Below are positions 56,061 to 64,000 of a stretch of DNA of 64,000 bases, piece by piece (position 1 is the first letter of the stretch; each line of letters begins with the position of its first letter). The notes under the pieces are model-generated. The model ran no database searches, was not told the origin of the DNA, and saw only the letters and a program-made list of their open reading frames with translations. The DNA comes from Puccinia triticina (taxonomy: Eukaryota; Basidiomycota; Pucciniomycetes; Pucciniales; Pucciniaceae), in NCBI RefSeq assembly GCF_026914185.1, contig NC_070558.1:1736001-1800000 (forward strand), in the 5' to 3' direction. The translations under genes and the position numbers were made by a program.

Positions 56061-58232
56061 ATGGCCGACGCGGCTGGAGGCGTGAGACCCGCAAAAATGA
56101 AGAAGATCAAGCCTCAAGATGGGCTTAAGTTCGACGGATCCAACATCGAGCGATTTCTAGCCGACTATGAACTGGCGGCTGAGCTGGATGACGCCTCGGA
56201 TTACGACAAGGCTCGTCAAGTTGTACGTTTCGTCGAGAATGGCGAAGTCCGCGACATCCTCGAGACGTTGGAGGGGAACATCCCGCCGGAGTGGCCGAAG
56301 CTGAAGGCGGCTATGCTGAGCTATTGGTCAGACGTCGACACCGCGCAGTTCACGGAGAGGGATATCGTTAGTCTGGTAGAGAAGTGGACTCAGAAGGGCG
56401 GGGTTTCGTCGGTTTCCGACTACCACCACTTCCGCAAAGCCTGGGACCCAATCCAGGCTTATCTCGTCGCTAAGGAGCATGTGGAGTCAGAGGAGGAGTT
56501 GAAAAAGCAGTTTTACCAGGCATTCTACCCTGGCTTCCAAGGACGGATTCGTGATCAATTGATCAAGGACGATACCCTCGTGATGACAGCTGACAAACGA
56601 GCCCGGCTCCCAACTTTCAAGATCCTCCGTAGCGCAGTCGACACGGTTATGAAGAGTCAGGTTTCGCTTTCTTTCAAAGACACCCGTTCCTCCGCGCCCG
56701 TAGCATCGCCTTTTCAGGAAGCAAACGAGACTATGAAGAAGATGCACGCCAATCAGCGACCTCCGGCGGCACCCGCAGGTCCTAAAGAAGACCCCTCCAT
56801 GGAAGAGCTCACCAGGATGTTCAAGGCGTTCGAGCACTTCATGAAGCAAGGAGGCGGGAAAGGCGGGCCGTCGACGGAGAGGGGCCCAATGATCTGCTAT
56901 TATTGTCACCGAGAAAATCACGGGACGATGCGCTGTGCCGAGCTTCAGAAGGATAAGGAAGCTGGTCTGGTGGAACAGAGGGGCAACAACTACTTTCTGC
57001 CCAACGGGGCCCTTATTCCATTTGACCGCAGCCGACCGATCCGCCACGTAGTGGCCTCTTTTCAACCTGGTCAGCCTTCGAATCCAAGGGCGCAGTCTCC
57101 TGGACCTCGACCAGCAGCTCAGTCAGCCTCGGTGGAGTTCAAGGCGAGCTGCGGGTCTCTAGAGCAGTGGTACCCTCCAGCCATCTCGTCTCAGTCGTTT
57201 GCGGGGTCTTATGAGGCAGATCCGGCGGGAAGGAAGCGGCACGAGGAAGCTAGGCCTTATAAGGCTCCTTTGGCCCCCTCTTCGCAGTCAAAGAGACCAC
57301 CTCGTAAGCCTGACGCGACTCCGAGCGGTCCTTCGAACGTTGAACCAGTCGACGAGCCCGAATTGTTTGATCGCATCATGAATGATCCCGAGCCCCGGCA
57401 GCAAGTGCCGCCCAAGGAAGCCCCATCCCGACCAGTCACCCCTTCAAAGACCCCGGGTACTCAGCCCAAGGTCAGATTCGAGCGCGACGTCTCTCGAGAT
57501 CATCCAGATGCCGTGGAGGGGTTCGTCAAGAAGATTTTTGACCTACCAATTTCGACTACGGTCGCCGAGATCTGTTCTGTGTCCCCGGCCGTGTCGGATG
57601 GAGTCAAGAAGTGGGTTTCGCGAAAGCGCGTGGAGGTGGGACCCGAGGATCTTAAGGTGCATTCAGGGACCTTAGCCGAAGGAGTGGAGTTTAGGGAATC
57701 CGTCCCTGATCCATGCCTGTATTCGTGTCCTTTGGGATACCTGGCATGTCTCGTCGGCTCAGAAGAGAGCTCAGCTTCGCCCTTAATCGACTCCGGATCG
57801 CAACTGAACATTATATCCGATTCAATGGCCAACAAGTTCAACCTGACCCCACGAGTAAACTTCAGTTCGGCGGTCTACGGTATCAATAATCAAGCCTGTG
57901 AACTGATTGGGGTGGCCGAAGACGTTCCAATCCGTGTGGGCCGCAGCATTGTGGGCACCTGCCACTTCTGGATAACACGAGCGGACGGGCCTTTTATCTT
58001 AGGGAGGCCGTTCTTGATCGACTTCGAAGCGACTCTGCTATTCTCCCCCACAGCAGGGGAACGGATCATTCTCCCCGACTCTGAGGGCCGAAACATCGAG
58101 GTTTCCCTCTGCCCGGTGGAAAAAGGGAGGTGGGAGCGGGAGTTTCCAGCACACGGTCGAAAGGCAGTGCTCACTCACTGCGGTCGTATCATGGAGTTGC
58201 CCGAAGGGGCCGATCATCCGTCTTTTTTATGA
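56061..58232 (+). CDS. gag: Gypsy Gag-protease polyprotein (723 aa)
   Basis: Structural capsid protein fused to an aspartic protease. The N-terminal half is a gypsy-type capsid (KFDGSNIERFLADYE, AFYPGFQGRIRDQL). The zinc knuckle CYYCHRENHGTMRC (C-X2-C-X4-H-X4-C, about residue 280) binds RNA. A Pro/Ser-rich spacer precedes the retropepsin motif PLIDSGSQLNIIS (about residue 575) and the flap/second motif FILGRPFLIDFEA. The start is the first ATG after a 450-bp leader. The frame ends in the T TTT TTA heptamer followed at once by TGA, and pol lies in the -1 frame, so Gag-Pol is expected through frameshifting. It is uninterrupted, which suggests recent activity. Confidence 0.92.
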   Translation: MADAAGGVRPAKMKKIKPQDGLKFDGSNIERFLADYELAAELDDASDYDKARQVVRFVENGEVRDILETLEGNIPPEWPKLKAAMLSYWSDVDTAQFTERDIVSLVEKWTQKGGVSSVSDYHHFRKAWDPIQAYLVAKEHVESEEELKKQFYQAFYPGFQGRIRDQLIKDDTLVMTADKRARLPTFKILRSAVDTVMKSQVSLSFKDTRSSAPVASPFQEANETMKKMHANQRPPAAPAGPKEDPSMEELTRMFKAFEHFMKQGGGKGGPSTERGPMICYYCHRENHGTMRCAELQKDKEAGLVEQRGNNYFLPNGALIPFDRSRPIRHVVASFQPGQPSNPRAQSPGPRPAAQSASVEFKASCGSLEQWYPPAISSQSFAGSYEADPAGRKRHEEARPYKAPLAPSSQSKRPPRKPDATPSGPSNVEPVDEPELFDRIMNDPEPRQQVPPKEAPSRPVTPSKTPGTQPKVRFERDVSRDHPDAVEGFVKKIFDLPISTTVAEICSVSPAVSDGVKKWVSRKRVEVGPEDLKVHSGTLAEGVEFRESVPDPCLYSCPLGYLACLVGSEESSASPLIDSGSQLNIISDSMANKFNLTPRVNFSSAVYGINNQACELIGVAEDVPIRVGRSIVGTCHFWITRADGPFILGRPFLIDFEATLLFSPTAGERIILPDSEGRNIEVSLCPVEKGRWEREFPAHGRKAVLTHCGRIMELPEGADHPSFL
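58223..58229 (+). promoter_or_regulatory. -1 ribosomal frameshift heptamer T TTT TTA at the gag stop
   Basis: In the gag frame the last codons are TCT TTT TTA TGA. The heptamer T TTT TTA fits X XXY YYZ in the correct register and is the same heptamer used by lentiviruses (established). Slipping back by one gives TTT TTT ATG AGA and opens the pol frame that runs on to RT. A GC-rich stretch (GGCCTCGCGCACTGTCCGG) about 40 nt downstream could form the stimulatory structure; its fold was not computed. Confidence 0.8.
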
Positions 58233-61200
58233 GAGGAGTTGGTTTACACTCCGGCAGTTCTAGTTCAGGGCCTCGCGCACTGTCCGGTCAACCAACTCGG
58301 TTCTCAGAGGCTCATAAAATCAATTCTCCTCCATCATTTCTTCAACCTCATCTATCTCTCAAACTCCCCAAAAACATCAAAACTCAAAAACATTTGCAAA
58401 ACCAAAAATCCCCCAAAAACACCCAAGTCTCCGGTTTCAAGTCTCCGTTTCCTCTCTTCACTAGATCCTTTTCTTCAGCCGACTCGACCAGGAGGCCCTG
58501 TCGGGCCCGCCTTTCCAGTGCGAGCACCGCAATCCATCAAGCTCTCTCTACTCAGACTCCCCTTTCGGACGCACGGCCGTTTCGGGACCAAGTCGACGAC
58601 TTCCGTAAGCCCTGTCATCAAGAACCGCAGCAGGCAGATTGTTTGCCTGTTTCCCCGGTGCTAGAGGCTCCGGTGGATGAGGAGGAAAAAGGGGTGTCGT
58701 GGAGGGATCAGAGACTCAAAGTAAGTTCTCTCCGATTATGCACCTCCGGGCGTGATGCTCCCAATTTTCTCGAAGCTCTACCTCGTGCCACATACGTGAG
58801 CGACTCGCCGGACACCTCTTTGCCTTTCAGTTCAAGCGAATTCCTACCTTTAGCGTCTCGTCTCCGCAACGAGACTAAACTACCGTCCGGATCTCGTCTC
58901 CGCGAAGAGAATAAACTACTCATCCTCCGTGAAGAGGCTAAACTATTTACGTCTGATGACGGCCTCCGCAATGAGGGTAAACTTCCGAGCCTCCGCGACG
59001 AGGGAAAACTAAAGACCCTCCGAAATGAGGCGAAACTACCTTTTCAACTAGCTCAACTGTGGATACAGGCGGAAGGAGGCGCGGTGGGTTTTGGTATTTC
59101 GTCGGAGGATTGGAGACTTAAAGTAAGTTCTCTCCAATGTGCACCTCCGAGGGTAGATACTCCTCCTTTTGTCAAAACCCTACGACCTGCCACGCTCGTG
59201 AGCCACCCCCTGCCTTTTGGTTTCTCCTACACAGACAAGGCACCGTTTGAGGACTTTTCGGAATCAAGGACGTGGAGTTTGCTCCAGTGCGGTCTCAGTG
59301 GCCGATCCCAAGCGGCGCTCTTGGACGCTTGGAGAGCGGGCGAATACGTGTCTTTTGCGTCGAAATACAAGCCGGTTTCCCGCAAGATCAAACCTGTTAA
59401 TCAGCCGATGCCACAGGGCCTCAATCCTCCCCTCCGCCGTCCGCCGCTCTCGCGGGATCCGTATCAGGGTCTTTCTCGCACCCTGGCAGGGCCCTTTGTG
59501 CCAAAAGGGCGCGTCACAGAGGAGCGCCTGGCGGTGGTGAATTTCGGCCCCGAGGGCTGGCTTTGGCCGGACGAACGTAACCTCATCAAGAATATCCTCT
59601 CTCAGCGGAATGGGGCTATTGCCTTCAACGAATCTGAGCGGGGCCTGTTGAAAGACTCTTACGGCCTACCCTACATTATCCCTGTAGTCGAGCACGAGCC
59701 ATGGCAGCAGAGGAAGATTCCTATTCCCGCCGCTAAGATGGACGAATATACACGGATCCTGAGAGAGCGAGTCCGCAACGGGCTCTACGAGCAGTCGACT
59801 TCCTCATATACAAGTCCGGTATTCTGTGTCCTCAAGAGCAACGGAAAATTGCGCGTAGTACACGATCTACAGCAGCTCAACAAGGTCACGGTCAAGGACG
59901 CCGGGATTCCGCCGGCAACGGAGGATTTTGTGGAGTCATTTTCAGGACGAGCTTGTTACGGTCTCGGAGACATTCTTGGCGGATACGATGAGCGAGCGCT
60001 GGACCCAATCTCTCGACCTCTGACGACTTTCGACACGCCTCTTGGGCGTTTCCAGCTTACTCGCCTGCCACAAGGGGCCACCAATTTGGTAGCTGTCTAC
60101 CAAGCCCAAATGGTGTGGGTGTTGCAAGACGAAATTCCCGAACACGCTGGTGTTTTTATCGACGACGGAGGAATCAAGGGCCCCCCCTCTGATTACAACG
60201 ACGAGGTTTTGGGCTGGCACTCTGGGATCCGGCGCTTCGTATGGGAGTACGCCGAGACTTTGGAGCGCGTGCTGTTCAGGATCGAGGAAGCCGGACTAAC
60301 GGTTTCCGCGGCTAAGTTGGCTGCATGTGTTCCCGCCCTCGAGATCGTAGGACACGTTGTCTGTAAGGAAGGCCGGCGGATGGCACGGAGCAAGGTCAAT
60401 AAGATCCTTTCCTGGCCCACCCCGGCGAACGCGACGGAGGTCAGGGGGTTTTTGGGCGTCGTGGTGTATGTCTGAATTTTCATCCCCGCGCTTTCCCAGA
60501 TATGTGTCCCACTTCTTCGTCTGACGCGCAAGGACGCGGACTTTGTTTGGTCGCCCGACTGCGAGGACGCATTTGAACGGCTCAAAATCCTGGTGGGAAG
60601 GGACATTGTGCTGGCAAAAATCGATTATGGCCCGGAGGCCGGTCTTCTCAAGCTAGCGGTGGATTCTAGCTTCCACGCTGTCGGCGCCGTTCTTACTCAG
60701 GCCGACGTTGAAGGAAGGGATCGTCCCGCCTTGTACGAGTCTCTTCTGTTTTCTGAGGTGGAGTCGCGCTACTCGCAGCCCAAACTGGAGCTGTGCGGCG
60801 TGGCGAGGATCTTAAAGAAGCTCCAGACCACTCTTTGGGGACAGCACTTCCAGCTACAGGTCGACGCTCAATCGTTAGTGCAGATGATCAATTCCCCCAG
60901 TCTGCCCAACGCGCCGATGACGCGGTGGGTCTCCTTCATCCATCTATTCTCCTTTGACATCGTTCACCGCTCAGGGAAAACATTCACCATGCCCGATGGG
61001 CTGTCCCGCCGCCCGCAAGGAGACGACGAGTCGGATCCCCCCTTGTCAGACTTCGACAAGGATGCGCCGAGCATCCAGCCCGTGCATTCCTACTCAGCGG
61101 GCGAGGATGCGCCTTATCAGGGTTTCCAGGAAGGCTTTTGGCGCCAACTGGAACTCTATCTGACCACGTTGACTCGCCCTCACGGCCTGGGCGCGAAGGA

Positions 61201-62392
61201 GTTCCGTGCTCTCAAGCGGAAGGCGTCAGATTTCTTTGTTCAATCCAACCGTTTGCTCAAGAGGGGCTCCCCGCTCCCTCGAGTCGTGGTTACAATACCC
61301 GCTAAACAGGAGGAGATTCTTGAAGAGCTCCACGAAAACCTTGGACATCGCGGTGTTGTCAAGACGTATCGTCGGATTGCGGACCGTTTCTGGTGGCCTT
61401 CTCTGAAGCAGGCCGTTGTCCGGTGGTGTCAGAGCTGCGAGGCTTGCCAAAAGAGGGATTCGAGGCGACCTTCGGAGCCGCGTTATCCTACCGGGGAAGA
61501 AACTGTTTTTGGGCGGGTGTCAATGGACGCAGTTCACATTAAAGCCGGAGGCGCCAAGTACCTGATTGTCGCTCGAGACGATTTTTCCGGGTGGGTCGAA
61601 GCCAAGTTCCTGAACAATCTCACTTCTGAAGCGGTCGCGGCCTTCCTTCAAGAAAACTGGACTATGCGCTACGGGTTAGCGCGCTCTTACTCGACGGACG
61701 GAGGCTCCGAATTTGGCGGGGCTTTAGCGGATATGTTGCGAGCGTTGCCAGGTCAGCATCGAGTCTCTACGCCCTACTACCCCGAAGGGCAGGGTATGGT
61801 TGAGCGGGGACACGGACCTCTGAAAGCGGCGTTAGTCAAGCTGGCGGGCGAGTCGGGCAAGAACTGTCGGAAATTCCTGCCCTTGGTTTTGTTTGCTGAT
61901 CGAATCTCAACTAAGCGCACGACGGGTTATTCCCTGTATGAGCTTGTTTTCGGGCAGCGCGCGGCTCTGCCAATTGATTTGGACATCGAATCCTACCTCG
62001 GCGTCGACTGGGAAGAAGTCCGCAACACGGCGGATCTGTTGGTGGCGCGATCTAAGCAGCTAGAGAGAAGTGAAGAAACTCGGGCGGTTGCGTACGAGCG
62101 CATGATGAAGGCGCGCGGCGAATCGGTACGCTACTGGGAAGACAAGAACTCAAGTCGATTTCGCGCTCCGCTCTCTGTCGGGGACCTTGTTCTGGTCTAC
62201 AACCGATCTCTGGAGGTTCAGTGGGGGCAGCTGTTTGCTCACAAGTGGAACGGCCCCTACCGAGTCGTCAAGCAGGTTCAAGGAGGGTCCTATGTTGTGT
62301 CTGAGCTCGATGGGACGGAGCTCAAGCGCCGGTTTGCGGCGGATCAGGTCAAGCGGTACTTTCCGCGTGGGGGCATTACTGACCAAAAGTAA
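58230..62392 (+). pseudogene. pol: Gypsy pol: RT, RNase H, integrase; one in-frame TGA
   Basis: In the -1 frame to gag. A 370-residue spacer with peptide repeats precedes RT (SPVFCVLKSNGKLRVVHDLQ, LTRLPQGATN, catalytic VFIDDGG). At 60473-60475 TGA interrupts GFLGVVVYV and IFIPALSQICVPLL; the frame continues without shift, and CGA (Arg) is the simplest ancestor. RNase H (LAVDSSFHAVGAVLTQAD, HRSGKTFTMPDGLSRRP) and integrase follow: HHCC finger (LHENLGHRG ... CQSCEAC), first Asp in SMDAVH, second in STDGGSEFGG, Glu in GQGMVERGHG. A GPY/F module (WNGPYRVVKQVQGGSYVV) ends the protein. Programmed read-through of the TGA cannot be excluded from one copy. Confidence 0.9.
58695..59222 (+). repeat. Duplicated ~120-bp blocks and LRNE-KL peptide repeats in the pol spacer
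   Basis: Blocks beginning GAGACT(C/T)AAAGTAAGT + TCTCTCC occur at about 58710-58830 and 59110-59222, each running through TGCACCTCCG to a GTGAGC(G/C)AC(T/C) segment. A third, more diverged copy lies after the integrase at 62385-62512. Between the first two, 58858-59040 encodes a tandem peptide of the type LRNETKLPS, LREENKLLI, LRDEGKL, LRNEAKL (about six units of 24-36 bp). Confidence 0.75.
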
Positions 62393-62577
62393 GTCCCCCT
62401 CCTTAGTATGCACCTTGGGTATTCTACTACCACCATTGTCGTAAGCTCTACTCCAGCCACTGTTGTGAGCCACCCGCGGGGACCCCTCCCCTTTCCGCTT
62501 TTCTTTAGGTTTCCCTCTCACTCTTGGCCGCGCATCTGTCGAAGGAGTCTGGGGACAGACTCCAAGTGGTGGGTGGA

Positions 62578-63421
62578 TGTGGTGGCCCCTCTCGTGGCCA
62601 GCTAGTCAGGAGCATCTTCGCCGCCAGCAACATCAAGATCCTCAAGACTCTCAAGGCTCTCAGCTCTCCCCCATCTCTCCTCATCTTCCAACCTCCTTTA
62701 AGATCTTTCCCCCTTTTTCCTTCTTTCCACCTTTCCTTCTCCTCTTCCCTTCTCATTCCCCTTCTGTTTCTTGGTCCTAACACAGCACCTGCTGTGGGTT
62801 TACTCACTTGTTTGTTTCTGGTTTTTCTCCTTTTCTGTGTGTTTTGCCTATCTCTTCTTTTCTTTCTTCCTTTCCTCTCTGTGGCTCTTTTCTTTCTGTC
62901 TCCTCATGCTGTGTTTTCTTTTAGTTGCCTCTGTGTTGTTTCTCTTCTCTGCTTCTTTGTTTGTTTCTTTTCTGCTGTTTTGTGTGTGTGCGCGTGTAGC
63001 GCGCGGAGGATATGATGAAATGTATGTGACATGTGGCTCTCCCGGAGTCCAAGTTCGCCGAACTTGGATGATGGGGGAGGCATGGTATTCTGATCCCCAG
63101 AAGACGGTCCATCAAGAGTTTATAGATCCCATCTTCAGACTTCCAACCTTCGAGCTCCGCTCGCCGATCCTCCTTCATCCAAAGTTCCGAGATCCCTTTC
63201 TTTCCCTTCCCTAAGATCACATATCCTTTCCCCTCAAAACAAAACAACCGCCGCCGAGGATCCAAAACCCCGGCGAACATCTCAAAACCACCCCACAACC
63301 ACAAAAGCTATCACCGATCCCATCCGCACTCATCTTCACGGACCATCACCCCGAGGGCAGCCTAAACAGCACCCATCCCCTCACACGACTGCCGCCGCTT
63401 AGCACGGACAGGAGTCCCTCA
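62578..63421 (+). repeat. 3' LTR of the gypsy element
   Basis: 844 bp, same length as the 5' LTR with one visible substitution. A purine-leaning AGTGGTGGGTGGA immediately upstream is the likely polypurine tract. Confidence 0.95.
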
Positions 63422-63599
63422 CCGGCCTACACCCCCACTCAGTGGCTGGTCATTGGGTTGAGTGCACATCTCACTTGATGGCTGGTCATCAAGTGGGATC
63501 TTTACCCCACTCAATGTGCGTTCATCAAGAGGGGTGCGTACTGTGCTCAATGACCGGCCATTGAGAGGGGTGCATACATACACATACCCCACTCAATCA
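63422..63599. repeat. Right flank of the palindromic satellite
   Basis: Units like CTCACTTGATGGCTGGTCAT + CAAGTGGGATC and GCTCAATGACCGGCCATTGA + GAGGGGTG continue the array interrupted by the gypsy insertion. Confidence 0.75.
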
Positions 63600-64000
63600 A
63601 CACTGGGTCAACGCGATTTGATACAATATTCTGGGTTTTTTCATATTTCATATTGTAACGTCACCGCATTACCTTTTTTGCCATTACTGTTAACGGTAAC
63701 AGTTTTTTTTGCGCCTTGCGCATATCAAAACGAGTCAATGTTTGTGAGATCATTACCGGTATGGTAACGCAAATAACACAATAACGGTGTTTTTCCAGCT
63801 AAAAAAGGCTAAAAAAGCCAAAAAAAAAAAAACACAATACCACCACAACATTGACATTATATCAGCAGCAATATTGTAACGGCGGCAAATAGAATCAATA
63901 ATCTAAAACTACTATGGGTAACACACTGCCGTTACTGGTAACGGTAACGGTAACACGCCAAAAATTGATATGATATTGTTACATTACCGTTACTGGTATC
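63600..64000. repeat. Inverted-repeat element with GTAACG core, cut by the window edge
   Basis: It starts ACACTGGGTCAACGCG, the same terminus as the element at 24828, and consists of GTAACGGTAAC/GTTACC words with AT-rich interludes. The other end lies outside the window. No gene is present. Confidence 0.5.

Larger units (their letters stand above)
54767..63421 (+). mobile_element. Young, nearly intact Ty3/gypsy LTR retrotransposon (8655 bp)
   Basis: Two 844-bp LTRs (TGTGGTGGCCCC ... GAGTCCCTCA) differ at a single base that I can see (C at 55275, T in the other copy). CCGG flanks both ends (54763-54766 and 63422-63425). The order Gag, protease, RT, RNase H, integrase is that of Ty3/gypsy. Only one stop codon interrupts pol. 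It has no chromodomain after the integrase, so it is not a typical chromovirus. Confidence 0.95.

Overview
The window reads as nuclear DNA of a basidiomycete fungus, most likely a rust-like (Pucciniales) genome. Genes are cut by many short GT-AG introns (about 60-130 nt), and the proteins are fungal: Sey1, a verprolin, a pinin-domain protein, the SNARE Tlg2 and a Rec114-like meiotic protein. More than half of the sequence is transposon and satellite DNA. The rust assignment is inference from gene structure, the KDZ transposase and the TCG-biased mutation pattern; there is no rRNA or other species marker here.

Layout. 1-8.7 kb: no genes; a MITE, a decayed LTR, nested terminal-inverted-repeat elements and a higher-order palindromic satellite. 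9.6-18.7 kb: a gene island with SEY1 (+), a verprolin/WIP homologue (+), a broken unidentified ORF (-) and a pinin-domain gene (-). 19-28.6 kb: palindromic satellites invaded by LTR elements, plus inverted-repeat and foldback elements. 29.3-30.6 kb: a medium-chain dehydrogenase gene (+). 32.6-40.3 kb: an HMG-box-like gene and a KDZ transposase, both on the minus strand. 41.7-47.6 kb: a complete but broken Ty1/copia element (-) with identical-length 781-bp LTRs and a TCCTA target duplication. 48.5-52.6 kb: a second gene island with a REC114-like gene (-) and TLG2 (-). 54.8-63.4 kb: a very young Ty3/gypsy element (+) with 844-bp LTRs, inserted in another palindromic satellite.

Two patterns link the mobile DNA. 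First, five separate LTR insertions (917, 20524, 21526, 26109 and 54767) carry 4-bp target duplications of the form NCGG (GCGG, ACGG, CCGG, GCGG/GTGG, CCGG). Three of them lie at the centre of palindromic satellite units of the type GATGACCGG...CCGGTCATC, which suggests that element and satellite are coupled by target choice. Second, both intact-length retroelements point to tRNA-Tyr(GUA) as primer, in different ways. The gypsy element has a 47-nt complement to the mature 3' end including CCA; the copia element abuts a complement to the anticodon loop, as expected for half-tRNA priming.

The gypsy gag-protease and pol frames are joined by a T TTT TTA heptamer ending at the gag stop codon, a textbook -1 frameshift site. 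Old elements are disabled mainly by nonsense codons explainable by C-to-T change, and the copia LTR pair differs preferentially at TCG, in line with the CpG/TCG hypermutation reported for Pucciniomycotina. Exon joins for SEY1, TLG2, the REC114-like gene and the dehydrogenase were checked by frame: each total is a multiple of three. All boundaries were read by eye.
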